Origin: an uncultured Bacteroides sp.
Lineage (GTDB): Bacteria; Bacteroidota; Bacteroidia; Bacteroidales; Bacteroidaceae
Direction of reading: 5' to 3'
DNA: 43,317 nt
Assembly: GCA_900546645.1 (NCBI GenBank)
Contig: URDR01000015.1
Span: 1-43,317, forward strand
In this document: positions 16,530 through 24,708 of the stretch, one piece after another
How the letters are laid out: every line of letters begins with the position of its first letter
How positions within the stretch are numbered: position 1 is the first letter of the stretch
Made by a program: the position numbers and the translations under genes
The notes under the pieces: generated by a model
Seen by the model: only the letters and a program-made list of their open reading frames with translations
Told to the model about the DNA's origin: nothing
Databases searched by the model: none

Positions 16530-19500
16530 ATGACAACAAAACTGAAACAAGTTTTATTACTTTTTCTGATGCTATTAGCACAGACATGGCACCTGTCTGC
16601 CCAAGATAACCGAGCTATTATATCAGGTATCGTAACCGATGAAACCGGATTAGGCGTCATTGGAGCAGCAGTACAAGTAAAGAATGAATCTACCGGCTTT
16701 AATACCGGATCTATTACAAACGAAAATGGAGAATACACCATCAAGCAGTTACCTCTTGGAGGACCATACAGCGTAACAGTAACCTATGTGGGATATGGTG
16801 ACCAGAAAAAAACAGGATATACGCTGAATCAGGGAGATTTGATTCGCTTAGATTTCCAGCTGAAAGAAGAAAGTGTAATCATGGAAGCGGTAGAGGTCGT
16901 GGCCAATTCATTGAAAAATACCATCACTACCACAGGAACCGCAACATCTATCACTGAACGTGACCTCGAAAAACTTCCTGTAAACGGACGAAATTTCACC
17001 TCCCTAGTTGATTTGTCTCCACTTAGTACAGGCTCAAGCCTATCGGGGCAGTTGGCCTCATCAACTAATTACACCATTGACGGCATGACAGCTAAAAACC
17101 CCACTTCAGGAGGTAGTACAACAAGTCGTAACGGAGTTCCTTATGCCATTTCTATGGAAGCTATCCGAGAATTTAAAGTTGTAACCAACCAATACGATGT
17201 AACCAACGGACGTGCCGGTGGAGGTACTGTCAGTACAGTTACAAAATCAGGAACCAATACGCTGACTGGTAGTGCATTTACTTTCATGAGAGCTGACTGG
17301 CTCTCCAGCAAGTATGACATACGCGGAAATAAACGAAACAATGACTTCTCCACCTATCAGTTCGGAGCATCACTGGGAGGTGCATTGGTGAAAGATCGGG
17401 CTCACTTCTTTATTACCTGGGACCATCAAGCCGACTCTCGTCCACTTTACATTGCCGATATACACGGAAAGGACGATGAAAAGCGCTACAACATTACAAC
17501 AGATGTACGTGACCGCTACTTGCAAATAGCACGCGACAAATATGGAGTTTCTTCCACTCCACAATTCGGTTCTTTCGATAAAAAACAAAGTACAGACGCT
17601 GTATTTGCCCGATTAGACTGGCAAATCAATGCGACCAATCTGTTGACTTTCACCGATAACTTTGTAAACGACATGAATAACCTGGGACTGGGTGACAATA
17701 CTAACATAAACCTATATGAAACGTATGGTGATGTACGCTCGCTTAACAACAGTGCCATGGCTACATTACGCTCGGTTATAGGGCCTAAAGGAACCAATGA
17801 ACTCAAGGTACAACACTTATACACACTTGAAAAATCAATGCCCGGAGAAGAACTTCCTTCCAGCAATATTCCAAGAGCCATTGTAAACAATGTAACCTCG
17901 CAGATTAACGGGAAAACTGCAACAACCAGCATTCAATTAGGAGGGCACCGCTATTGTCCGGAAAACTTCTACAATCATGTTCTTCAAGTTGTAGATAATT
18001 TCTACTACAATACAAACAAGGTTAACTATACTTTTGGGGTGGACTTCATGTATACGCACATGAACTCACGCTACGGAAGTGAAACCAACGGACGTTTTTA
18101 CTTCAACGGATTAGACAGTTTTGAAAAAATGACCCCTAACCGATATGTCCGTGAAGTATATCTTACCAATGACGATCGCGTAAAACAAAATATTCTAAAT
18201 GCAGGTGCCTATGCACAGATGCAAACCAAACTTTTCCCCGGATTCGAATTAACAGCCGGTCTTCGATTAGATAATGCAACCTACTTCAATAAAGGAACAT
18301 TTAACCAGACCGTATATGATGAATTAGGACTGCGCACAGACAACGGGCTCTCCAGTTTCCAAATACAGCCACGCATCCAGCTTACATGGGATATCAATGA
18401 CAAACATCAAGACATTATTCGTGCCGGAGTTGGTATATTTGCTTCCGACATCAACAATTATGCCATGATTAATAATATGGTTTTCGATGGAACACGAACC
18501 ACCTCGGTAGATATCAAGTTGAACGAAAATGCCCCTCACTACGCAGAGCTCCTTAATCTGATACGTCCCGATTTTTCTGCCTATCGCAAAAATCCTTCAA
18601 CAGCTCCAGGCAAAGAACTGTTCAACAGTCCTTACGTAACCCCGATTTCTACCATCAACCTGAATGGAGCCGACTGTAAAGTTCCAGTGATTTACAAAGC
18701 CAATCTCTCATATACCCACTTCTTCAATGACCGCCTGAAGGTTAGCATTGCAGGATATATGACTTTGGGACGAAACAATTACATGTATGTAGACAGGAAC
18801 ATGAATGATGCTCCCTATTTCACTCTCGCAGCCGAAGGAAACCGAGGCGTATATGTACCGGCTGAAAGTATTGATTCTAAAGGAGAAGCAACTTGGTCGT
18901 ATGGACGTAAAACAGATAAAGTGGGACGTGTATTGGAAATGGTAAGCGAAGGAAAAGTCAATCAGTTTGCATTCGTTATTGATGGAACCTGGAGATATTT
19001 TAAAGACGGAGAGTTTTCATTCAGCTATACATGGAATGATACCAAAGACAACACCTCATACAATGGAAATGTAGCAAACTCGGCTACCCTTTCCCAAATG
19101 GTTGTTGACGACCCACGTGATCTCAGCAAAATGACTTACTCAAACAATCAGTTCCGCCATAAAGTAGTAATATATGGTACAGCTCCCACATTCTGGGGCA
19201 TCAGTGTTGGCGCACGTTTCTCAGGAATCGGAGGTACTCGTTATTCCTTAGCTGTTAACGGAAATGTAAACGGGGATTTTGTTTCATCAAATGATTTGGC
19301 CTATATTTATGACCCAAACGATACCAATACTCCTCAGTATCTTAGAGATGGAATTAATGATATTTTAAACAATCCGGATGTAGAACAAAGCACTAAAGAT
19401 TATATCCGCAAAAGTTTTGGAAAAGTAGCTGAACGCAATGGAGGTGTAAACGGCTTTTATGGAACACTCGATTTACGTATTGCCAAGAAATTCAAACTAT

Positions 19501-19727
19501 ACAAAACTCATAATCTTGAAGTTTCAGTAGATATGTTTAATGTATTAAATATGCTGAATAAAGATTGGGGAGCCGGACATATTTTGGGCAAACAGAATAT
19601 CTATTCCATTACTGGATTTGATAAAGATAAAAAACAATATAAATATAATGTAAATGCTAACACGGGGGTATCTAACCTAAACGGTACTCCGTTTCAAGTA
19701 CAGCTTGGTGTGAGATATGCATTCTAA
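16530..19727 (+). CDS. Oar-like TonB-dependent receptor with carboxypeptidase-regulatory domain
   Basis: 1065 residues. A signal peptide (MTTKLKQVLLLFLMLLAQTWHLSAQ) is followed by a carboxypeptidase-D-like domain (about 28-115) and a plug with ITERDLEKLPVNGRNFTSLVDLSP and NYTIDGM. A large barrel ends in an aromatic strand (FQVQLGVRYAF). The plug type resembles Myxococcus Oar and its Bacteroidota relatives rather than SusC, and no SusD partner follows. The gene after it, 17 bp away, encodes a secreted glycerophosphodiester phosphodiesterase. The cargo may therefore be a glycerophosphodiester or phospholipid head group, which is an inference from position only. The ATG at 16530 is chosen because the earlier GTG would place extra residues before the signal peptide. 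Confidence 0.92.
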   Translation: MTTKLKQVLLLFLMLLAQTWHLSAQDNRAIISGIVTDETGLGVIGAAVQVKNESTGFNTGSITNENGEYTIKQLPLGGPYSVTVTYVGYGDQKKTGYTLNQGDLIRLDFQLKEESVIMEAVEVVANSLKNTITTTGTATSITERDLEKLPVNGRNFTSLVDLSPLSTGSSLSGQLASSTNYTIDGMTAKNPTSGGSTTSRNGVPYAISMEAIREFKVVTNQYDVTNGRAGGGTVSTVTKSGTNTLTGSAFTFMRADWLSSKYDIRGNKRNNDFSTYQFGASLGGALVKDRAHFFITWDHQADSRPLYIADIHGKDDEKRYNITTDVRDRYLQIARDKYGVSSTPQFGSFDKKQSTDAVFARLDWQINATNLLTFTDNFVNDMNNLGLGDNTNINLYETYGDVRSLNNSAMATLRSVIGPKGTNELKVQHLYTLEKSMPGEELPSSNIPRAIVNNVTSQINGKTATTSIQLGGHRYCPENFYNHVLQVVDNFYYNTNKVNYTFGVDFMYTHMNSRYGSETNGRFYFNGLDSFEKMTPNRYVREVYLTNDDRVKQNILNAGAYAQMQTKLFPGFELTAGLRLDNATYFNKGTFNQTVYDELGLRTDNGLSSFQIQPRIQLTWDINDKHQDIIRAGVGIFASDINNYAMINNMVFDGTRTTSVDIKLNENAPHYAELLNLIRPDFSAYRKNPSTAPGKELFNSPYVTPISTINLNGADCKVPVIYKANLSYTHFFNDRLKVSIAGYMTLGRNNYMYVDRNMNDAPYFTLAAEGNRGVYVPAESIDSKGEATWSYGRKTDKVGRVLEMVSEGKVNQFAFVIDGTWRYFKDGEFSFSYTWNDTKDNTSYNGNVANSATLSQMVVDDPRDLSKMTYSNNQFRHKVVIYGTAPTFWGISVGARFSGIGGTRYSLAVNGNVNGDFVSSNDLAYIYDPNDTNTPQYLRDGINDILNNPDVEQSTKDYIRKSFGKVAERNGGVNGFYGTLDLRIAKKFKLYKTHNLEVSVDMFNVLNMLNKDWGAGHILGKQNIYSITGFDKDKKQYKYNVNANTGVSNLNGTPFQVQLGVRYAF

Positions 19728-19744
19728 CCTAAAAAGTAAAAATA

Positions 19745-20527
19745 ATGAAAACAAAACATGTACTTATGGCTTGTGCCTGCGCACTTTTCACCTTAGCCGG
19801 ACAGGCACAGACTCAAGTAATCGCGCATCGCGGATTTTGGAAAACAGAACATTCAGCGCAAAATTCAATCACAGCCTTAAACAAGGCTGCTGAAAACAAA
19901 CTGTATGGTTCAGAGTTTGACGTACAACTTACTGCCGACGGAGTGGTTGTTGTGAATCACGACGACACAATTCAAGGCTTTACCATCGGAAAAACCAACT
20001 ATGATAATTTAAAAGGTTTGCAACTTAAAAACGGAGAAATACTTCCTACACTGGCAGATTATCTGCAAGCCGGGAAGAAACAGGCAGGAATACAGCTCAT
20101 ACTCGAAATCAAACCGCATAAGACTAAAGAGCAAGAAGACCAAATAGCGGAAACGACGGTCAAAATGGTCAAAGAATATGGTTTGGAAAAACAAGTGGAA
20201 TATATTTCCTTCAGCATGAATATCTGTGAGCAGCTGACTAAACTTACGCCAAATTCAGCAATTGCTTATCTTAAAAGTGATGTCGCTCCTAAAGAACTTA
20301 AAGCAAAGGGAATAAATGGAATAGATTATCATTACAAAGCGATAGAGAAACATCCGGAATGGGTTAATGAGGCACATGAACTGGATATGAAAGTAAACGT
20401 ATGGACGGTCAATAGCTTAAAAGACATACAGAAAATGATCGACTTAAAAGTAGACTACATCACAACCGATCAGCCTTTGGAGGTCACCGATTTAATCAAG
20501 AAGAACAAAGACTCCAGCCTACATTAA
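19745..20527 (+). CDS. Periplasmic glycerophosphodiester phosphodiesterase
   Basis: 260 residues with a signal peptide ending near GQAQ (about residue 22). The GDPD barrel motifs are present: IAHRGFW with catalytic H28 and R29, SEFDVQLT with the metal-binding E and D, VNHDDT with the second catalytic histidine, LILEIKPH with a further metal ligand, and VNVWTVN near the C-terminus. It hydrolyses glycerophosphodiesters to glycerol-3-phosphate and an alcohol. The short 17-bp gap to the TonB receptor gene and the terminator just downstream (20567-20596) make a two-gene uptake-and-hydrolysis unit. Confidence 0.93.
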   Translation: MKTKHVLMACACALFTLAGQAQTQVIAHRGFWKTEHSAQNSITALNKAAENKLYGSEFDVQLTADGVVVVNHDDTIQGFTIGKTNYDNLKGLQLKNGEILPTLADYLQAGKKQAGIQLILEIKPHKTKEQEDQIAETTVKMVKEYGLEKQVEYISFSMNICEQLTKLTPNSAIAYLKSDVAPKELKAKGINGIDYHYKAIEKHPEWVNEAHELDMKVNVWTVNSLKDIQKMIDLKVDYITTDQPLEVTDLIKKNKDSSLH

Positions 20528-20566
20528 ACAGACTAACCAATTCTAAACAGAATTATCACACAACGG

Positions 20567-20596
20567 AAATAGAGATGTAACACAACATCTCTATTT
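20567..20596 (+). terminator. Rho-independent terminator after the phosphodiesterase gene
   Basis: A 12-bp perfect stem (AAATAGAGATGT, 20567-20578, with 20585-20596) closes a 6-base loop and runs into T residues. The same T-rich end supplies the TATTTTTG box of the next gene. Confidence 0.85.
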
Positions 20597-20599
20597 TTG
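20592..20599 (+). promoter_or_regulatory. -7 box of the secreted-protein gene, overlapping the terminator
   Basis: TATTTTTG is a perfect TAnnTTTG match that shares its first five bases with the right arm of the preceding terminator. It lies 26 bases before the ATG at 20626. Confidence 0.55.
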
Positions 20600-20625
20600 T
20601 ATCGTCAAATTAAAGCAAAAGAACA

Positions 20626-21279
20626 ATGAAAATCACATTTGTAAAAAGTAGTATTTTAGGATTGTTTGCCCTGTTTTTTATTGGAACTGCACAAGCTGGT
20701 GAAACTGAAAAAGGAGGGAAGGTTAATAAAGAAAATGACGCAACAATAAAGGTCTTGGTTGTGGGTCTTGACAATGTCAACTCAAATTATTTCCCTGAAA
20801 GTATGATTACCGAAGAAACCGGAATTCCGGAAGACAGCATCAGTAATACATATAACCATATCATTACAGAGAATATCATTCAAGCCAATAAAGACAAGAA
20901 TTATGACTTCATCTCTTCTGAAAGATTTAAAAACGCTTATTCCCTCGTAGGGAATCTGCAGGTTTATGGAGAAGAGGAAGAAAGCTATATCGATATCAGC
21001 CAAATAAACAAGCAGAATTACGCCCGATTATTGAATGAGACTGATGCTGACTATGTTTTGTTTCTAAACCAGCACTATTTGAAATGGCAAGACAAACCCT
21101 TAAGAACTCTGTTCCATTTTGTAAGCTATTCTCTATTTGATAAGAATCAACATGAGATTACAAAAGGGAACAACTACTTTACATGTATGAATCTGGAAAA
21201 AGCGGAAAAATTAAGCAAAGCCAGTCGGAAGAGCTCCTCAAAAATCACTACAGCTATTATCAAAAGCATCGACAAATAA
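20626..21279 (+). CDS. Secreted protein of unknown function
   Basis: 217 residues with a clear signal peptide (MKITFVKSSILGLFALFFIGTAQA) and a charged linker (GETEKGGKVNKEND). The mature part alternates strands and helices: IKVLVVGLDNVNSNYFPES, then a helical stretch to YDFISSERFKNAYSLVG, then DYVLFLNQHYLKWQ and LFHFVSYSLFDKNQHEITKG. This layout reminds me loosely of periplasmic CsgG/GNA1162-type lipoprotein folds, but I do not recognise the family. There is no lipobox. It stands alone between two strong terminators with its own -7 box, so it is a monocistronic gene. Confidence 0.8.
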   Translation: MKITFVKSSILGLFALFFIGTAQAGETEKGGKVNKENDATIKVLVVGLDNVNSNYFPESMITEETGIPEDSISNTYNHIITENIIQANKDKNYDFISSERFKNAYSLVGNLQVYGEEEESYIDISQINKQNYARLLNETDADYVLFLNQHYLKWQDKPLRTLFHFVSYSLFDKNQHEITKGNNYFTCMNLEKAEKLSKASRKSSSKITTAIIKSIDK

Positions 21280-21306
21280 CAACTTCATAACAAAAAGCCT
21301 GTTTTC

Positions 21307-21354
21307 GAAATTGTCCGGAAAGAATGGATTACTCCTGCCCGCCCGGACAATTTC
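21307..21354 (+). terminator. Rho-independent terminator after the secreted-protein gene
   Basis: A 12-bp perfect stem GAAATTGTCCGG (21307-21318, with 21343-21354) is followed by CTTTTT. A longer outer pairing (GCCTGTTT near 21297 with AAACAGGC near 21370) could extend it. Confidence 0.85.
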
Positions 21355-21423
21355 CTTTTTAAGAAAATGAAACAGGCAATAATATTTAAACCGGCTTTCC
21401 CTTTCCATTCCTGCTTTTATTTC

Positions 21424-21431
21424 TAACTTTG
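21424..21431 (+). promoter_or_regulatory. -7 box of pyrH
   Basis: TAACTTTG is a perfect TAnnTTTG match 31 bases upstream of the pyrH ATG, with an A-rich leader between them. Confidence 0.6.
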
Positions 21432-21462
21432 CGTAAAACAACATTTAAATAACAAGGAACGT

Positions 21463-22173
21463 ATGGCAAGATTTAAACGCATCTTATTAAAACTCAGCGG
21501 CGAGAGCCTGATGGGAGAAAAGAAGTATGGCATCGACGAAAAACGTCTTGGAGAATATGCCCAGCAGATTAAGGAAATCCACGAAATGGGGGTACAGATT
21601 GGTATCGTCATCGGAGGGGGAAATATTTTCCGCGGATTAAGCGGTGCCGGAAAAGGATTCGACCGCGTGAAAGGAGACCAGATGGGAATGCTGGCTACTG
21701 TAATCAATAGCCTGGGGTTAAGTTCTGCCCTGGTCGCAGCGGGAGTAAAGGCACGTGTACTGACTGCTATCCGTATGGAACCAATCGGTGAATTTTATAC
21801 AAAATGGAAAGCGATTGAAGCGATGGAAAACGGTGAAGTAGTCATCATGTCTGCCGGAACCGGAAACCCGTTCTTCACGACCGATACCGGCTCGTCTTTA
21901 CGTGGCATTGAAATTGAAGCCGATGTCATGCTTAAGGGTACACGTGTAGATGGTATCTATACTGCTGACCCGGAAAAAGACCCTACTGCCACTAAATTCG
22001 ATGAAATTACATATGATGAAGTGTTGGCAAGAGGTCTCAAGGTGATGGATTTAACTGCCACTTGCATGTGTAAAGAAAATAACCTGCCTATCATTGTGTT
22101 CGATATGGATACCGTAGGTAACCTGAAAAAGGTTATGTCGGGCGAAAATATCGGAACATTGGTACATAACTAA
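21463..22173 (+). CDS. pyrH: UMP kinase (uridylate kinase)
   Basis: 236 residues, the standard bacterial length. It phosphorylates UMP to UDP with ATP in the cytoplasm and belongs to the amino acid kinase superfamily. It is unrelated to eukaryotic UMP/CMP kinases. Motifs seen are KLSGESLMGEKKYGID at the N-terminus, the GGGNIFRG glycine loop, DQMGMLATVINSL, and MSAGTGNPFFTTDT for nucleotide binding, ending with VDGIYTADPEKDP. It has its own -7 box and shares a bidirectional terminator with meaB. Confidence 0.96.
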   Translation: MARFKRILLKLSGESLMGEKKYGIDEKRLGEYAQQIKEIHEMGVQIGIVIGGGNIFRGLSGAGKGFDRVKGDQMGMLATVINSLGLSSALVAAGVKARVLTAIRMEPIGEFYTKWKAIEAMENGEVVIMSAGTGNPFFTTDTGSSLRGIEIEADVMLKGTRVDGIYTADPEKDPTATKFDEITYDEVLARGLKVMDLTATCMCKENNLPIIVFDMDTVGNLKKVMSGENIGTLVHN

Positions 22174-22191
22174 TTACCCTGAACTTAAAAA

Positions 22192-22246
22192 AAATGGCTT
22201 CTTTTATCCGGTCAATCAAACAGACAGAGATATAAAGAAGCCATTT
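22192..22246. terminator. Bidirectional terminator between pyrH and meaB
   Basis: A 13-bp perfect stem AAATGGCTTCTTT (22192-22204, with 22234-22246) has A and T tracts on both sides. It separates the convergent pyrH and meaB genes and would serve both. Confidence 0.75.
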
Positions 22247-22257
22247 CTATTAAAGTA

Positions 22258-23352
22258 TCATCCGTTAAAGTATGTGTCGAGCAGATTCCGTGCAGCCGCA
22301 AATGAGGTCAGCCGCCCGCTTAATACTTCTTGTTCCTTAGCTGAAAGCATCGATGCAATTACCGGATTGTTATAAAAACTATCACGAAGGTGTTCGTTAA
22401 TGGTTTCATACATCCAATATCGTGCCTGCTCATTCCGGTGGAATTCAAAATAGCCGTTTGCCTTTACAAAATCAATGTATTTATACACCATATCCCAGAT
22501 TTCCTTTATGCCGATGCCATAAAAGCCTGAATAAGTCAATACCTGAGGAGTCCATCCGGATTCCGGAGCCGGAAACAGATGCAGGGCATTACGGAAATGA
22601 GATGCTGCAAGTTTAGCCTTCTCAATATTATTTCCATCTGCCTTATTGATTACAATTCCATCAGCCATTTCCATGATGCCGCGCTTGATTCCCTGCAATT
22701 CGTCACCGGTACCTGCCAGCTGAATTAACAGAAAGAAATCTACCATTGAATGGACAGCGGTTTCACTTTGACCTACTCCTACTGTTTCTACAAAGATTTT
22801 ATCAAAGCCAGCCGCTTCGCAAAGGATAATAGTTTCACGGGTTTTCCGAGCTACTCCTCCCAATGAACCGGCAGAAGGGCTGGGACGGATAAAAGAGTCC
22901 GGATGAACGGATAGTTTTTCCATGCGGGTCTTGTCACCTAAAATACTGCCTTTGGAACGCTCGCTACTGGGGTCAATGGCTAATACGGCTAATTTCCCGC
23001 CTCGTTCTTCCAAGACATGCAAACCGAAGACATCGATTGACGTACTTTTTCCGGCACCTGGTACTCCACTAATACCTACTCGTATGGATTTACCAGCGTA
23101 AGGAAGACATTTTTCAATTACCTCCTGCGCCATGGTCTGATGCTCGGGCTTTACGCTTTCCACTAAGGTTACAGCCTGACTTAATACCGTAACATCGCCT
23201 TTAATGATACCCTCTACGAAATCGCCAACTGACAGTTGACGGCGTTTGGGCTTCTTTCTCAACTTCAGATAAGGATTAACAATTGAAGGCTGCTCAATGC
23301 CTTTGTTTACAGTTAACCCCTTGTATTTGTCACTGTTTTCGGGGTGTTCCAT
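22258..23352 (-). CDS. meaB: Methylmalonyl-CoA mutase-associated GTPase MeaB
   Basis: 364 residues, a G3E-family GTPase that guards the B12 cofactor loading and protection of methylmalonyl-CoA mutase. The P-loop GVPGAGKST is at about 96-104, followed by AVLAIDPSSERSKGSILGDKTRM, the switch segment FVETVGVGQSE, and NKADG for guanine specificity. A basic N-terminal extension (LRKKPKRRQL) precedes the domain. It follows the DUF1573 gene by 31 bp and is probably co-transcribed with it. The mutase genes, expected for succinate/propionate metabolism, are not in the window. Confidence 0.94.
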   Translation of the reverse strand: MEHPENSDKYKGLTVNKGIEQPSIVNPYLKLRKKPKRRQLSVGDFVEGIIKGDVTVLSQAVTLVESVKPEHQTMAQEVIEKCLPYAGKSIRVGISGVPGAGKSTSIDVFGLHVLEERGGKLAVLAIDPSSERSKGSILGDKTRMEKLSVHPDSFIRPSPSAGSLGGVARKTRETIILCEAAGFDKIFVETVGVGQSETAVHSMVDFFLLIQLAGTGDELQGIKRGIMEMADGIVINKADGNNIEKAKLAASHFRNALHLFPAPESGWTPQVLTYSGFYGIGIKEIWDMVYKYIDFVKANGYFEFHRNEQARYWMYETINEHLRDSFYNNPVIASMLSAKEQEVLSGRLTSFAAARNLLDTYFNG

Positions 23353-23383
23353 ATGTATTAGTTTTTGAGTTTATGAGTTTATG

Positions 23384-24457
23384 TTACCTCAATGAGGCAT
23401 TCACACGGATATTAATCATCGGATGTGCCGGATCATTGGTTATCATCAAGATGCGCGGAGTTCCTTTTACACGGGGCAGATTTGCAGCCAGCACGGTAAT
23501 CTTCATCTTTGTTGATTCTCCCGGCTTTAGAACGCGCTTTTTCAAATTCACACCTAAAGCGATACTGAATACTTGCATATCTTGAATGACCAAGTCAGAA
23601 GTTCCTTTATTGGTGATGACAATCGTCTGCGATTTCTTTTGATTAGGCTTCAAGGGAGGAAATTCCAACTTCTGGGCAGACAAGGATATCACTGGAGGGT
23701 TGTTTTTCTGCTGCTCGGTCAGATTAGAAAAGTCGGGCAACAAAGAGACCGATACCGGCAGTTCGTTGTCACTTCCTACCTTATCACCGGGAAAGCGGGA
23801 CAGATAGACGGATGAACGGGTAATACCCAACTTGGGCAGTTTATCCGTATCTAAAGTCACGATGATTTTTCCGGCTTTTCCACGACCCAATCTTTCGGGT
23901 ACTGCCTTGGCACTTAAATAGGGAGGCAAGTGCATCAACACGGGTGAATATCCCTTGTTCGACGTATTTGCCACCAGAATCTCTACAGTAGGTTTATCTC
24001 CTTTATTTACTGCGTCGAAGTTCAACTCATCCTGATTCAAGCGAATCGCTCCAAAGCCATAGGCATGTGTAAAGGCAAAGTTCTTCGAATCGGCAGTCAC
24101 TTCTCCGTTAAACTGTAAATACAGCGGTAAAGAAGAGGCATTGCAATAAACACCGACCTCTTTATAAAAGCGACCGATAGCTTCCGCATCGAACACGGCA
24201 GTTACCTGTCCCTTTCCTCCTGCCGGAATAGGAGTCTTTGTCCACGTAGCTTCCGTACATCCGCATGAAGTGGTTACATTTGATATTACCAACGGCTTGT
24301 CGCCCGTATTGGTAAAATGATAAGTTATCGTAGTGGGTGTACGCCAAAGAAGATAACCTAAATCTTGTTCCGGTTTATCGAATGTAATCTTCGGTTGTGC
24401 CTGTACTCCTAAGACAATACTTACTAATATACTGAAAAGAAAAAATATACGCTTCAT
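23384..24457 (-). CDS. DUF1573 domain secreted protein
   Basis: 357 residues with a signal peptide (MKRIFFLFSILVSIVLGVQAQ). It opens with the DUF1573 pattern: ITFDKPEQDLGYLLWRTPTTITYHFTNTGDKPLVISNVTTSCGCT, then PAGGKGQVTAVFD. At least one more Ig-like segment follows near the C-terminus (PPLKPNQKKSQTIVITNKGTSDLVIQD). Such proteins are common in Bacteroidota and are thought to form ASPM/SPD-2/Hydin-like beta-sandwiches in the periplasm. No activity is assigned. It lies 31 bp upstream of meaB on the same strand. Confidence 0.9.
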   Translation of the reverse strand: MKRIFFLFSILVSIVLGVQAQPKITFDKPEQDLGYLLWRTPTTITYHFTNTGDKPLVISNVTTSCGCTEATWTKTPIPAGGKGQVTAVFDAEAIGRFYKEVGVYCNASSLPLYLQFNGEVTADSKNFAFTHAYGFGAIRLNQDELNFDAVNKGDKPTVEILVANTSNKGYSPVLMHLPPYLSAKAVPERLGRGKAGKIIVTLDTDKLPKLGITRSSVYLSRFPGDKVGSDNELPVSVSLLPDFSNLTEQQKNNPPVISLSAQKLEFPPLKPNQKKSQTIVITNKGTSDLVIQDMQVFSIALGVNLKKRVLKPGESTKMKITVLAANLPRVKGTPRILMITNDPAHPMINIRVNASLR

Positions 24458-24708
24458 TAATTCTATGCTTCTTGATTAGTTGAATATAGCAAAGAAGGCA
24501 TCCTATCTTTAGGGTAAAGACAGCATCCTTTCTTCGTATGACAAAGATAGGGAGAATATTTGAGTTTTTAAGTTTTGGGTTTTGAGTTTTTGAGTTTTTA
24601 AGGTTTGATAAGATGACCAGATGACAAGTTGACGAAACTCTGAATACCTTTACTAATCATATTAAAACCTCGTCAACTCGTCACCTGAAGCCTCGTCAAC
24701 TAAAAGAC
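24458..24708. repeat. Intergenic region with low-complexity GAGTTTTT and TTGACGAG repeats
   Basis: Between the macroglobulin-like gene and the DUF1573 gene, 24561-24607 is a run of GAGTTTTT/AGTTTT-type units. On the coding strand these read as AAACTCAAAAA. From 24620 to 24708 there are several short copies of TTGACGA or its complement TCGTCAAC, including two CTCGTCAACT copies near 24665 and 24695. One AGTTGACGA pairs with TCGTCAACT and might form a weak hairpin. Similar A-rich AAACTCAAAAA runs precede other minus-strand genes in the window. Confidence 0.6.
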
